Numbered from the stretch's first letter, positions 12,691 to 23,973 are shown. The stretch: DNA of 64,000 bases from Escallonia rubra (GCA_033065855.1 JAVXUO010001943.1:1-64000), one strand, 5' to 3'. The notes: generated from the letters alone by a model not told the origin. Numbers and translations: made by a program.

Positions 12691-14028
12691 GGGTTTAACC
12701 CTAAGGCGACGTGCAAACGAAAGAGAAACAAAAGAGTGTGTGGCACCAGAATCAAACAATACATGCGCATCAATTGAGTTAATCTGAATCGTACCTGCCA
12801 CCACATCCTTCGAACCCGATGCATCCTTAGCTGTCATGTTGAACACCCTACCGGTAGTCCTAGGTTTCTGCCCTCCAGTTGACTGACTCGTACTCTGCCT
12901 TGGGCCCGAGGCTGTACTCCCTGCAACAGAACCCTGCGGCCCAGATTGCCCTGATGCTGGAATAGGACAATCTCTGATATGGTGACCCTTCTGGCCACAC
13001 CTGAAGCATGCTCCTGTATCCCTATGGCAACTCTGGCCGCCATGTCGTTTATTGCACCTCTGACAAATAGGGTCGGAACCTGAAGATGGGGGCCTCTGAG
13101 CAAAGTTCTGACTAGAGCCCCTACTAAAATTACTCTGACCCTGACTCTGTCTCTGACCTTGGCCCCTCTGACCAAAAGAAATCGAGGAAGAAGTCTGTCT
13201 ACGCTTTTCATCACCTTGTGCCGTGTGTGGCTGGGATATTTCTGGACGGTCTCTCTTGCCTGCCTTGGCGTCCTTCTTCTCTCTATAGTCCCTAGCCTCA
13301 GCTTCGATAGTCTTCGCAATGTCAACGCACTGAACGTACGTGTCTATTGGAACCGGAACAATGCGTTGCCTAATGCTAGGCTTGAGACCCCAAGTAAACA
13401 TCTGCACTCTATCCTTCTCGTTTGCAACCAACTGCTTACCATAACGAGACAGCCGTGTAAACTTGACCTCATACTCAGCAACACTCTCGTTCTCCCCCTG
13501 CCTCAAGTTAAGAAAATCACGATACATTTGTTCTTTTACACTCCTAGGAAAATAGCGGTCGAAGAACAAGTCCTTAAACTGATCCCATGTCATCGCTTCG
13601 CGTTGTTCCACCGTTTTACTATCCTCAATAGTTTTCCACCAGTGGTCTGCTTCCCCGTCTAGCTTATACACTGTGAGTTCTATCTTTTCCTCATCAGTGC
13701 AACCCATAGGCCTAAATACTTTCTCAAGTCGAGAAATCCATTTCTCTGCCACAATCGGATCGTCTGTACCTCCAAAAGGTTCTACATTCTTCTTGTCAAA
13801 CTGCTCTAATAAGCTACGAGTCTGAGCCTGCCCGTGGTTAGGATTCGGATTCGGGTTCGGCTGATTCTGTTGATTTAGCTGAGCTTGTTGGTTCGCCAGT
13901 AACTGAGTCAGTTGAGCTTGCTGATTTGCCATGATAGTCAGAAGATCTGGCGGATTCTCATTCCCTGTGACGTTTTGACGCTCCGCATTTCGATTGTTGG
14001 CTCGCCTATTATTACGACCGCTTGCCAT
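12688..14028 (-). CDS. Young gypsy gag with N-terminal part of protease
   Basis: The 446 residues start at the first ATG downstream of the primer-binding site. The N-terminus is Asn/Gln-rich with repeated ANQQAQL units (33-55) and an NPNPN stretch. The gag capsid-like domain (retrotransposon gag family) covers about 85-245, including the DHWWK core near 128. A basic, Gln/Ser-rich linker follows. A zinc knuckle CX2CX4HX4C lies at C341/C344/H349/C354, preceded by another Cys/His cluster starting at C322. The frame ends inside the retropepsin domain just after D426-S-G, truncated by TAG. The capsid and nucleocapsid parts look intact. The protease is incomplete. Confidence 0.9.
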   Translation of the reverse strand: MASGRNNRRANNRNAERQNVTGNENPPDLLTIMANQQAQLTQLLANQQAQLNQQNQPNPNPNPNHGQAQTRSLLEQFDKKNVEPFGGTDDPIVAEKWISRLEKVFRPMGCTDEEKIELTVYKLDGEADHWWKTIEDSKTVEQREAMTWDQFKDLFFDRYFPRSVKEQMYRDFLNLRQGENESVAEYEVKFTRLSRYGKQLVANEKDRVQMFTWGLKPSIRQRIVPVPIDTYVQCVDIAKTIEAEARDYREKKDAKAGKRDRPEISQPHTAQGDEKRRQTSSSISFGQRGQGQRQSQGQSNFSRGSSQNFAQRPPSSGSDPICQRCNKRHGGQSCHRDTGACFRCGQKGHHIRDCPIPASGQSGPQGSVAGSTASGPRQSTSQSTGGQKPRTTGRVFNMTAKDASGSKDVVAGTIQINSIDAHVLFDSGATHSFVSLSFARRLRVKP

Positions 14029-14151
14029 TACTACAAAAGAAAAACTAGAATCAGATACTGACTAGGACAATAAACTTAAATCTACCCATCCTACCCATCT
14101 CACAACTTATCTGATCCTAAGCATATAAGTCTACAGGAGTTTAAACCTATA

Positions 14152-14163
14152 GCTGTGATACCA
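14152..14163 (-). other. Primer-binding site of the young gypsy element
   Basis: On the - strand this reads TGGTATCACAGC, two bases after the 5' LTR end. It matches initiator tRNA-Met except that the usual CAGAGC is CACAGC. It fixes the - orientation. Confidence 0.8.
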
Positions 14164-14165
14164 AC

Positions 14166-16040
14166 TGTAGCGCCCCGAATTTTCGGAGCGTTAATATCAA
14201 ATAAATAAAGTTAGAAAACCTCAAATTTCCAAAAGTCTCCAAAACAGGTTATTCAGAGCATCTAATCAGAAAATCTCCAATTTACACAATTAAATGTCAA
14301 ATAGGCCTAAATAGTAATTTAATCCCGAATTTACTCCTACAAGGAGTTCCAAATGAAACATCGAAATCTAAATATTTCCTCTTATTATAATTTCTAAAAA
14401 CAATTAATCAAAGTAGCTCTGAGATTAAACCGCTAGCTCTCAGTCAAATTGCTAGGCCCGTAATCCAATCCCCTCTACTGATCACCTGAAAGTAAAATAA
14501 TAAGGGGGGGTGAACCAAATGCCCAGTAAGGTCGCTCAACGGACCAATCAAAATGGGATACAAAGATATCTGAGAAAACAGGATAGGACATACAGAATTT
14601 TAACAGAACGCATACGAACCAGAATTGTCAAAATACAAAATGTGTTTCGTAAAAAGACAAAATTTCAAAATGTATTCTTATACAGAAACTGACACTAGAG
14701 AGCCATTCAGAATAAGGTCACACATGCCATCACTGGCACGTGGAACCAGGTTCAGAAAATAAGATCGCGATCTCTAGCTCTTCCCACAGAGCTAGCCCAC
14801 GTTCCAATCCACGTGGGTAAGTCAGAAATATAAAAGTCATATGAACTGAGACATGGCTCATAAAATGAACAATACAGAGATTCAATAATTTACTGTGATA
14901 CCAACTAGTTATCCAAACAATATAAACTAGTGGGTGTCTTTTCTACGTTATACACGGTAATACGGTGCAAAGACAGAGATATTTACAACACTTTACGGAT
15001 AATATATTTAAAATGATTTCAGAACGACCTTAATATTGGACTCGAATCGAAGAGGACAAAATAACGGACTCAACAGAATTTATGTTGCTGGAATTTGAGT
15101 GAAGATGACTAACAGAATGATCAAACACAAAAACATCCATATAAACTAAAGTAAAGGATTCAAGATCAAGATATAATAAAATATGTGAACCTAGTCTTTG
15201 GGTTGTACGGTCATCTGACCAAAAGATATTGGTAATGGGTTAACATGGGAATAAAGAAGTAAAACAATCAGGAGATACAAAGAATTGACATGGCACACGA
15301 ACCAAGATGTGCAACCTGACATTCAACAGAATCAATTGTAACAAAAAAAAAACAAAGGGAGAAGAACATATATACATATATAAATAGACCGATCAACGTG
15401 TCGGCATCCCTGCAAATTGAACGGCTGTTCAATTTGTGCGGCTGTACGGCACGGAAAACGAGACCAACAAAAGGGGCAGTCAACGCTATTCATCAATCGA
15501 TTTTATAAACTGAGTGACGAACGTTTTAATCAAACCAGAATAATCGATTTAACAGTTATTCGAATTTCTAAGACAATAAGTCCGAACAAATATGAAATTA
15601 ACTGGTCCAACGCTAATTTTGATGTCAAAAGAAATAAACCCTTACCTCTGATCGTGACTAAACCCAAAATCTTGATCCCTTCAAATAAATTGTATCCAAA
15701 CCCTAATGTAAAGATACCCAAACTTTCAATTAGAATTCTATCAGCCACAACAATTTATGCGATTTTTACCACAAATCTCAATCTCAAAATTAAAATTAAA
15801 CTTACCTCAAAGTGATGATCAAAATCTCCAAAGTTTCTTTCTAGGAATTCTCTGGAGGCTCTGAAGTTTCTTTTACCCCTAAGAATATATTGTAATCATC
15901 AGATACCTAAAGAAATATAAATACTTATATTCCTAACATAATTATAATTCTAAAATACCCATCACGTCCCCATATTATCTAATTTAATTTTCTTTTCTTT
16001 TCCTCTTTTTTTTAAGCATTTAAATATGATGGGTCTAACA
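14166..16040 (-). repeat. 5' LTR of the young gypsy element
   Basis: This 1875-bp LTR is nearly identical to 7504-9379. As the 5' LTR of a minus-strand element it should carry the promoter for the genomic RNA. I could not place the TATA box with confidence because several AT-rich stretches compete. Confidence 0.95.
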
Positions 16041-16045
16041 CTGAT
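16041..16045. repeat. Target-site duplication, right copy (CTGAT)
   Basis: Matches 7499-7503 exactly. The older LTR continues directly from here. Confidence 0.95.
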
Positions 16046-16534
16046 TATGATAATTTTGAAATTTTCTAAGCCATTCATTATCGTGAGATCTTTTTGAGAA
16101 ATTATCCTTGGATGAACTCGTGAGTCGTTTTGTAATGCTTTTGGATGTTCCTTGAACGACCTTACTAAGCTCTCGAAAGCTCACCCTTCGTTTGATTCCT
16201 TTATGTAGGTTATGATCAACAATAGATTGCTTCGGAATGGGTTAAAGACTATGAGAGGTTCCGGTGAGCCCATCACTAGTGTGTAACTGGACCCCTGCGT
16301 GGGTCGGTACTGATAACTGATCTATAAGAAATCAGTTTGTGAAGAGCCTAGGGTTTATTAGTATAAGTTAAGTGGTTTTCTGTAATCTTATATTGTGAGA
16401 AATTTAAGTTGATGCCTAGATAGATATCTTAAAGTATGTGCCAGTAAAAATAAATTGACAAGTTGGATGTGATCTGGTAGGTTAACGTCCCGGGAGTTCG
16501 GGGTGACGAAGCTCTTGAATCCCGGGGTGTTACA
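16041..16534 (+). repeat. Old gypsy element 3' LTR, second segment
   Basis: This continues the LTR interrupted at 7503 and matches 215-713 of the 5' LTR copy. It ends GGGGTGTTACA at 16534. The sequence to its right is Tat-type pol, so the old element had inserted into a Tat element. Confidence 0.85.
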
Positions 16535-17020
16535 TTTCACAGGAAGAACTTACATGTCCAACAGTTTTATTGATGTCACCACCAGCCTTGGTCCCGAATG
16601 CTTTACCGCTTAAGTCGAGTTCCACCATCTGTCTCTCACTGCCTTAGTCTTCTAAGATGAAGACTCGCCGCCAGTAGAGCATCACAACTGGTGCTTGTCC
16701 TTGGAATGTAACGTTAATGGCACTAGCTTTCGCCATCCCCTGGTAGATTGTGGTGCCTCGATCAATATCATCCCCCTTGTCACTTGGAGAGGGTCGACAT
16801 CTCCACAAGAAAGATCATTCGTGACCTGATAAAAAATATGTGCTTTGGGCAAAGCCCTCAGGCAACCCTTGGTCACATAATTGTCGATCTCATGATCGGC
16901 CTTATATGTCGCGACACCGCGGTTCATGTGATTGACATGGAACCCACATTCCACCTTCTACTTGGCCGACCTTGGATCCATATCAACAGGCTTGCTCCCT
17001 CAACTTACCATAATGTGTAA
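16535..17020 (+). pseudogene. Tat-lineage gypsy protease remnant
   Basis: Translating near 16740 gives LVDCGASINIIP, a retropepsin active site (DCGAS for DSG/DTG). After a frameshift, the frame 16748-17020 continues with LERVDIST, TLGHIIVDL and a terminal LLLGRPWIH, all typical of the protease of Tat/Athila-type elements. Gag and the 5' LTR are missing because the old gypsy element inserted here, so they should lie left of this window. Confidence 0.75.
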
Positions 17021-17025
17021 AGCTT

Positions 17026-17373
17026 GTGGCCGGTCCTACAGGACGTGAGATGGCCATGACTATCCCAGCCGCTATTGCTCCATTTGAATGTGTAGAATCA
17101 TACTTTGTCGAGGCTTCCTTCTTTAGCGAACTTGTTGAGGATGGCGAGAACTCTACTTACATCCACTCAACCCGGCTGTTGGACTGGGAAGAACTTTGTG
17201 GAAATAAGCCCAAGTCCAAAATAAAAAATAGTGGCAAGAACAATGCATCAGCCTCAACTACCCCGCTTGCTTTGAAGGACACTCATTCGCCTCTGTCTCC
17301 CAAGTGTAAGAAACAAAAGTCTGAACCGGCCTTTCAGGGCATCATCAAGAATGGCAAGGTGATATGGTAGTTA
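17026..17373 (+). pseudogene. Tat pol linker between protease and RT
   Basis: A 114-residue frame contains CVESYFVEASFF and ends FQGIIKNGKVIW. It resembles the low-complexity linker that joins protease to reverse transcriptase in Tat elements. It has no enzymatic motif. It lies in order between the protease and RT remnants. Confidence 0.55.
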
Positions 17374-17679
17374 TGACGATGCGTTGGGCTTCAGGTGGTC
17401 CATTATCTGACCCCCTAAAACCTAACTCGCGCTGAGTAGACTGAATGGCATTTTACAGTAGAGCATTCCCACCTGACCCCGAGCTCACCCCGGGTGCTGC
17501 TTGACCCTATTATGAAGACAGTCCTCGCCCTCAGGCCGAAGACCTTAAAGAAATTAATGTGGCTTACCCAGGGCAGGAACCCAGACTGACCTACATTGGC
17601 ACTAAACTCGCCCCGTGTCGAAGATATGAATTGGTTGCCCTCATTCGCTAATATCGCAATGGGTTGGCTTAGAGCTATA

Positions 17680-18560
17680 ACGAAATGCCCGAGTTGGACC
17701 CTGCCCTTATCATGCATCACCTCAATATTGATATCGGGTCCATCCCTATCAAACAGCATCCACAGACCTTCCGCCCTGAACTAGAGTTAAAAATCAAGGA
17801 TGAGATTGAACGCCTCATGTAGGCCGGCTTCATTGAACCTATCATTCACCCAATACGGCCGGCCAACATTATCACTGTACAGAAAAAAAAAATGGCTAAG
17901 TATGTGTTTGTATTGACTTTCGGGACTTGAACAAAGCATGCCCTAAGAGATGAGTTTCCCATACCCAAAAGTGACATGCTCATAGAAGCTAATGTTGGAC
18001 ATGAAATATCTTTCAAGGATGGTTTCACTTGATATAACCAAATATGAATGAATCACCAGGACTACCAAAACTACCTTCCGAACTCGTATGGGCAACTTCT
18101 GTTGAAAGGTCATGCTCTTTGGCCTCAAGAATGCTGGTGCTACCTATCAAAGGGCAATGAAAGTCATCCTCCTTGAATGATACATCAGACAGTGAAAGAC
18201 TATGTTGATGATCTCATCATCAAAACCAAAAAAGAGAGTGACCACCTCAGCGACCTCTGGGCAGTCTTTGATCGATTCTAGCAGTACAACATGCGGATGA
18301 ACCTGCTGAAATGTGCCTTTGGAGGCTCTTCTAGCACATTTCTTGGCACTTTAGTCAATCGACAGGGCACTAATGTCGATCCGTTTAAGGCAGCATCTAT
18401 CTAAGAGATTCCTCCTCCAAAAAACTCTAAGCAGCTGAAGAGCTTTCTCGGAAAGGTATCTTACCTTCGCTAATTCATTCCTACCTTGGCTGAACTTATT
18501 GCACCATTTCAACACTTGACATGCAAGAGTGCCCCTTAGAGTTGGGGTGCGCCTCAGCAG
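17680..18560 (+). pseudogene. Tat reverse transcriptase remnant
   Basis: Readable blocks in shifting frames include the N-terminal HPQTFRPELELKIKDEIERL, then FIEP..RPANIITV, the FRDLNKACP motif, a SLDITKY-like block and, after several stops, a block in which the YVDDLIIK active site can be recognised near 18205-18230. Multiple frameshifts and stops (for example TAG at 17819) make it non-functional. Confidence 0.75.
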
Positions 18561-18639
18561 CTAGCCTTTTACCAGATCAAGGTTGTCCTATCATGTCTTC
18601 TCAGACCATCATAGTTCCTCGATGAGTCATTCCACTTCT

Positions 18640-18905
18640 ACTCTCCTTGACCTCCACTCTTAGGTCCATAGGGGTTTTACTTGCCTATGAGATGGATGGG
18701 GTGGAGTGTCATGTTTATTACCTCAGCCGGACGATCAGGGGAACCGAAGCCAATTGCTCCAAGCTCGAGAGGCACTGTCTAGCCTTGGTGTATGATTCAC
18801 AGAAATTCAGACACTACATTTTGGCACATTAGATCATACTTATCACCAAGGCTGATCCACTTCGATACATGCTCACTCGCCCTGCCCTGTTTGGGTGACT
18901 CACCC
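18640..18905 (+). pseudogene. Tat RNase H remnant
   Basis: The frame 18647-18832 includes VYYLSRTIRGTEANCSKLER and LALVYDSQKFRHYILAH, the central RNase H region of gypsy pol. The following bases read ITKADPLRYML.RP, the usual continuation. It has one stop and then decays. Confidence 0.7.
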
Positions 18906-19064
18906 CCTGCTTGCTTCTCCTGGCCGAGTTCGGCCTGATAATAAAAAATCCCATAGCTCTCCAGAGCCAAGCTCTTGCCAAACTTCTCTCATTCTTTCCA
19001 TGCCAACACTATGAGCTAACCTCGGACCAATTGCCTGGGGAGCAGACAACCTCGACCAAAGATA

Positions 19065-19545
19065 TTGATGAAATATGGATGCTCGAGTTTGACGGCTCGG
19101 CCACCAGTAAAGGTCCCAACATAGCACTCCTTAGGTAGGGAGGCACCGACATTGTCCTTCGAAGCCCAGACAGTATTACCACCTCTCTATCCTTCAAACT
19201 TTCATTTCCAGTGTCTAACAACAAAGCAGAGATGAGGCTCTTGTCATTGGACTTACGCTGGCCACCGGCATAAGGGCTATGTCACTATATGTAAAAAGGG
19301 ACTCCAACTTGATTAGGAAATAAGCAAATGGAGAGTTCCCAGTTAAAGAGAAAGCCTTGGCACCTTATCGTCCCTTGGTACATCACTTGGACGGAAGACT
19401 CAGCCTTGTCCAATATGAACATCGTAATAGGTGACATAACAGACATGCAGACAGCTTGGCCACAATTGTGTCTAAAAATAGAAGTTGACGTCGAGCAACA
19501 GACACTTACAATCATAAAGAGGACCAAACCATGCAGAAATTGAAT
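19065..19545 (+). pseudogene. Second (archaeal-type) RNase H remnant of the Tat element
   Basis: At 19074 the frame reads IWMLEFDGSATSKGPN, the beginning of the additional RNase H that Tat-lineage elements carry after their ordinary RNase H and before integrase. The catalytic-type block NNKAEM follows near 19221, then degenerate sequence to about 19545. Two RNase H remnants in this order are the best single argument for assigning the element to Tat. Confidence 0.7.
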
Positions 19546-20269
19546 CCTATCCTGAAGGACGCCACCTCAGACGATTGGAAGCAGCAGATCGTCGACCAGC
19601 TCAAGACATCGTCTATTGCTTATGCTTCTACCCTTACAGACTTCTTGATGTTGAGGGATCTACTATATAGATGTTGTCCTAGAGGCACTCTAGCTAGATG
19701 CTTGGCACCCGCGAAAGCAAAGCAGAAACCAACTCAACCATCAAAAGTGTTGTGGCATTGACAGTCCCCCTCTCTACTGCCACCTTCAGTGTACGAGCCT
19801 CTTCTAGTCATCTATGGCCAAAGATGCTTCAGATTTCTAGCGGGACTGTCCCGATTGCTTATATGCACCATACAACATGGAGGCTCTTGTAATTGATGTT
19901 CAGGGTGACTAGTGCCAACCCTTCATCCAGTAGTTATCCCACAGGATGTGCGGCCCGGTCTATCAAACGGAAGTCGTTCAGGTTTTTCTATGACAAAAGG
20001 TGAGTTATTTTGCAAAGGATTTTCGAGGAGCACCCAGCAGTGCCTGTAGGGTGCCCAAGTCATGCAAGTGATCAATAAAGTGCATAACGATGATTGTGGT
20101 AAGCACCAAGGCTCCCAGAAGCTGTATTCAGAATTGCTAAGGTTGAGGTGCTGTTAGCCGACTATGGAGTGCGACTCTATCTCACATGTCTGAAATTACA
20201 AGCCTTGCCAATGGCACGCTGACAAAATGCACAAGCCAACGTCCGACCTTTGCATGATCCTAGCCCGCT

Positions 20270-20610
20270 GACCATTTCACTCTTGGGCTCTCGACCTTAT
20301 CGGTCTTATTCACTCGTCATCCAGAGGCCATATATGGATTATGGTCGCCACCGAGTGCTTTACAAAATGGGTCATACCTATACCTCTCAAGAGAGCTATA
20401 GGAAGAGTCATTTCTAATTTCCTTCATGATCATATCATATGTTGCTTTGGTGTTCCTCGGTGCATTGTCTCAAACAACGGAAAGTCGTTCATCATCATGG
20501 AGGTTCGTGTCCTTATGGAGGAGTACCACATCAACCATGATGCATCAACTTCTTGCTACCCCCAGGGCAATGGTCAGGCCGAAGCCTTAAACTAAACTCT
20601 ACTGCACGTT
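20270..20610 (+). pseudogene. Tat integrase core remnant
   Basis: The frame 20341-20595 reads ECFTKWVIPIPLKRA, VPRCIVSNNGKSF and STSCYPQGNGQAEALN. This is the gypsy integrase core, with the second catalytic Asp replaced (SNNG for SDNG) and the third acidic residue at QAEA. It is followed by stops. Confidence 0.8.
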
Positions 20611-20799
20611 CTGTCGTGAATGGTCCATGACGAGAGTATGTGTGATCCGATAAGCTAAGTATGGCACTTTAGGCTTACAGAACATCAAGACACAAAGCAA
20701 CAAAGGCCACACCCTTCTCCTTTGTCACATGAATGAGTGTGTGGTACCAAGCGAGATTGCAATTGCCTCTGGCAGGCTCGCTTTGTGCAGTGGCCTCAG

Positions 20800-21195
20800 G
20801 TGGAAGAAACCAGACTTGCAACCTTTGAGGGTCTCTATGAAAAAAGAGCCAACGCCTTGCGTCGAATGTAGATATATCATGAGCAACTCACAAAGGCTTG
20901 CAGCCTTTGCGGGTCTCTATGAAAAAAGAGCCAACGCCTTGCGTCGAATGTAGAAATATCATGAGAAACTCACAAAGGCTTACGGGAAGTCAGTCCAGAC
21001 ACGATTGTTCATTGAGGGTGACCTTGTCCTTCAAGCCGCCAAGCATGTACGAGCCAACATGTCAGCCCTCAAGTTCACTTTAAACTGGGAAGGTCCCTTC
21101 CAGGTGCATGCAACCAAACACAATGAATCCTACCTCCTCCTCAACCCCGATGACGGACATATCATCGCCTCTATCAACCTTTAATTCCTAAAGAA
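20800..21195 (+). pseudogene. Tat integrase C-terminal remnant
   Basis: After the tandem duplication at 20816-20979 the sequence reads LVLQAAKHVRANMSALKF, NWEGPFQV and ESYLLLNPDDGHIIASINL, ending near 21183. This matches the integrase C-terminal part (GPF-type block) of Tat elements. It closes the pol gene. Confidence 0.7.
20816..20979 (+). repeat. 82-bp tandem duplication in Tat integrase C-terminus
   Basis: Two copies, 20816-20897 and 20898-20979, share almost every base (both contain GGTCTCTATGAAAAAAGAGC). The period of 82 bp is not a multiple of three, so it shifts the frame. Confidence 0.95.
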
Positions 21196-21689
21196 GTTTT
21201 ACTCATAGTCATTCCCCAGTTTAAAAACCCTTACAAAGAAGAGTAGCATTTTTTTTGTACATGCATACTTGTTTATAGACTTGTAACTTTTGTTATTTGT
21301 TACAAGTTCTCACTACACTCGTGTAACGGCATTTTACCTTAGTACTATCAATGAAAGATATTTTCCCTCGACTTTAGTTAATGATTGTAAAATTTTACTT
21401 CAACCCTTGTCAATTATGTATCTTGCTAGGGGGGATTACTTTTGGAGACTACCTACACTTGCAATGCATTCAAGAACAGTGAAACATAAACATCACACAA
21501 CAATAAGTACAAATGCAAAAGAAGCATACAACTGAAATATAATCATCAAACTGAATACAACTCAAAGGTTTGCATGCCATTACCGGGCGCAATGTATACA
21601 TAAAAATACAAAGTACAAACTATCTAAGGAAGGGCATCCAACAGTACTGTAGTAGGGTCAGAATTGTAAGCCTTAACTGTCTGCCGATG

Positions 21690-22480
21690 TGTTTGTAGAT
21701 CAGATCATCCAGCGTCCCACTCAGCGCACTGCCACACCATCTCTGACCACCGGCCCTCCACCTTAGTCCGCCGTCTCTACGACTCGGCTAACTGTCTTTC
21801 AACCTTTGCCAGCTCCCTATCCATCTATGTCATCCCCTCGTCCAGCACCTTTCACTGCCTCTCCATCACAGTCTCCTGAACACTCACAAGGGCCAGCCCC
21901 TCCATGACCTCAGTGCCCTGGCTCTTTAGCCTCACAAAGTCTGCCGACCATTCCACTTGCAAGCCGAGGGTCGTAAAGGGTGCAAGCTCTTAAAGGGATT
22001 ACGATATAAACTCTGGAGTCCAGTCTGACGTTGACATGCCAACAAGGGCCACTAGCCACTCAATAAATGCAAAAGACTCAATAAATGCAAAAGATTTCTT
22101 GCTAATCTCAAAAAAGGAAAAGAAAAAACTAAAGGAATGTTTCATTGCTATAGTCACGTATTTTGTATGTCCACCTAAAGAGAATTTATGGTAAATTCTA
22201 CATAAGAAAAAACCTATTAAATATAATTTTCTCTTCAATAATTCACGATTTTGTCCTCTGGAAAAGTTACATAGAAGTTATAAGGATAACTGTGGAAATT
22301 CAGTTTCATAGGGGGCCACCAAGGTCATCAGGAAGTTAGTCGATCTCCTCGATTTTGAGTTCTGAGGTTTCAATTTGGCAGAGGAGGGAGGTGCGCACTT
22401 CGTTCCAGCGATTCCTTACGGAGCCAACGCTGCTCTTCATAGAGCCATTAGGCCTCTTCCTGCTCGAAATTGGAGGTGTT
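21690..22480 (-). pseudogene. Antisense coiled-coil ORF remnant downstream of Tat pol
   Basis: On the - strand, one continuous frame from about 21958 down to 21724 with only three stops reads charged, helix-forming blocks such as QVEWSADFVRLKSQG, MDRELAKVERQLAES and RRRTKVEGRWSEMVW. A second block near 22465-22340 gives FEQEEA, WLYEEQRWLRKESLERS. Tat elements are known to carry extra ORFs between pol and the 3' LTR, some in antisense, so this is probably such an ORF in decay. I know of no assigned function. The stretch 21196-21690 between pol and this remnant shows only a G-run (21430-21435) that could be a polypurine tract. Confidence 0.5.
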
Positions 22481-22741
22481 TGGGCCTGAAATTGCAAAGC
22501 AAATATGGTGTTTGCAATAAGTGAGAGAGTTGAAGGAGGGGTTAAAGGTTATTGGTATTGAAGAGACATTAAAGAATGGAGAGTGAAGGACGCGAGGGCT
22601 TAAATTGAGAGGCAAATAAGCAGACATATACAGTGATGTGTAGTTACTGATGTTTACCCCCGCCCTCTTGCATGTCAAATTTTCAACTCCAAGAGCACCA
22701 AATTGGGATAACTAGGGTTTACAATATGAAAAGATTGAGAA

Positions 22742-22756
22742 GGGGGGGGGGGGGGG
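22742..22756 (+). repeat. G15 homopolymer
   Basis: Fifteen consecutive G residues are followed by GAGAGACC. Nearby (22828-22857) is a GA-rich simple repeat. Together they create low-complexity frames on both strands that I do not accept as genes. Confidence 0.95.
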
Positions 22757-23079
22757 AGAGACCAATTTCTGTATGTACCTGAGCAAGGTTGATTTTTGGC
22801 CTTCATGCATGGTTGATTGTCGGCATGAGAGAGAAAGAGAGAAAGAGAGAGAGAGGCTAATTTGGGGACTGACAGATCTAGCAACCGAGAGAGGGAGGCT
22901 GATTCTCGCGGGAGCTTTGGAGAAGATGAACAATAGCGTACGTCATTTGGGACGAAACTGTTTTCCACTTTTTTTTTTGGTTCCAACATTCTATTTATGT
23001 AATGTAATATTTTTGTAATGAATAAATGAAGAAATGATGTCATTTAACATCTAAGAGTTACGGCATTTTATTTTAAGCG

Positions 23080-23308
23080 TTGCTATTAAGCAACATAATA
23101 ATAAATGATGTTTCATTAGTGTTGTGAAGGAGTAAAGCGACTCTTAATAAGTGGCACGTATTAAAACATCAAAAAATTTGTGGCACAGAAAATTTTGTGT
23201 CATAATTTATTCGAAGTTATGATAGAAGTGTGGTAAATTATAACTAGTTTATGACATTTCTTTAAGTATCAAAAATTAAACATCGTCGAAACCCCTTATT
23301 TTGTAGTG
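23080..23308 (+). mobile_element. Possible CACTA-type terminus
   Basis: The segment ends CCCCTTATTTTGTAGTG, the reverse complement of a CACTACAAAA-type CACTA (En/Spm) end. Upstream it has several short subterminal motifs such as GTGGCAC, GTGTCATA and TATGACAT in both orientations. I could not find the matching CACTACAA end or a 3-bp target duplication, so this may be a truncated element or a coincidence. Confidence 0.35.
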
Positions 23309-23439
23309 TATGTTACATGCCTCCAGGCAACCCGCACAATCGCCGTGCTCATGCGCCGCACTACTAACATGGTCTTGCCCCTTTGCTCTATGGCATATTA
23401 CCGCGTCCTCTAGCATTGGTCCATCTATTCACCACACCA

Positions 23440-23835
23440 TGCGCCCCCGCCGTGGATGTAGAACATGCTTGGACCCGCTCTCCGGAGCATGCAGCATTCT
23501 GAGAGGCTCTGCTCATAGTGTTCTGGCATGAGAAACCTTCGTAGCAGGATAGGCTTACTCTCAAAGACAATATCTCTGCATGGGGCTGCTTGTATGACAC
23601 TAGGCATGCCTGAGCTGTGACCATGTTGCACTCACGTTATCGTTGATCGTCGACGCCCTCAGAAAGATGACCCCCATGGTCACTCTGAGATGGGAGCAGG
23701 TCTTCGGAGGGCAACACCTGACAGTCGAGCGTAGGGATCCTCCCCCACCACTATTAGATTCTCCACGTCTCTTGGCGCACCCCTGTGGGATACAGTAAAG
23801 GCTTTGGACCGGTGGTCAGTCTTTTCAAGCAGGCA
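23440..23835 (+). repeat. 390-bp repeat, copy 1
   Basis: This segment is repeated, diverged but clearly collinear, at about 24920-25305. Shared blocks include GCATTCT(G/A)A, GATCGTCGACGCC and GGAGCAGGTCTTC. It lies upstream of a TATA-like TATAAATA at 23974, so it may be part of an LTR U3 region. The element type is unknown. Confidence 0.7.
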
Positions 23836-23973
23836 GAGCAACGTTGTGTGGGGCAGGCGTCACGAATATGGGAATCGACAGTCCATTAAAGGACCGGCAT
23901 TTGTGGACCCCTGGTGAAGTGTCTCTCCCTGGGGACGACATGCGTCAACTGATGACACAAGCATACTTTTGCC

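Larger units (their letters stand above)
7504..16040 (-). mobile_element. Young chromodomain Ty3/gypsy retrotransposon, nested in the old LTR
   Basis: This is a complete 8.5-kb element bounded by near-identical LTRs that start TGTAGCGCC and end GGTCTAACA on the + strand. Flanking bases 7499-7503 and 16041-16045 are both CTGAT, a perfect 5-bp target duplication. Coding order on the - strand is gag, protease, RT, RNase H, integrase, chromodomain, which places it in the chromoviruses, most like the Tekay/Del group. I counted about a dozen differences between the two 1.88-kb LTRs, so the insertion is recent. The coding region is nevertheless broken between gag and pol, so this copy is probably not autonomous. 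Confidence 0.95.

Noticed and set aside
22675-23043. 122-residue frame and 81-residue reverse frame with RERERE repeats
   Set aside because: Produced by GA-rich simple repeat and the G15 run.
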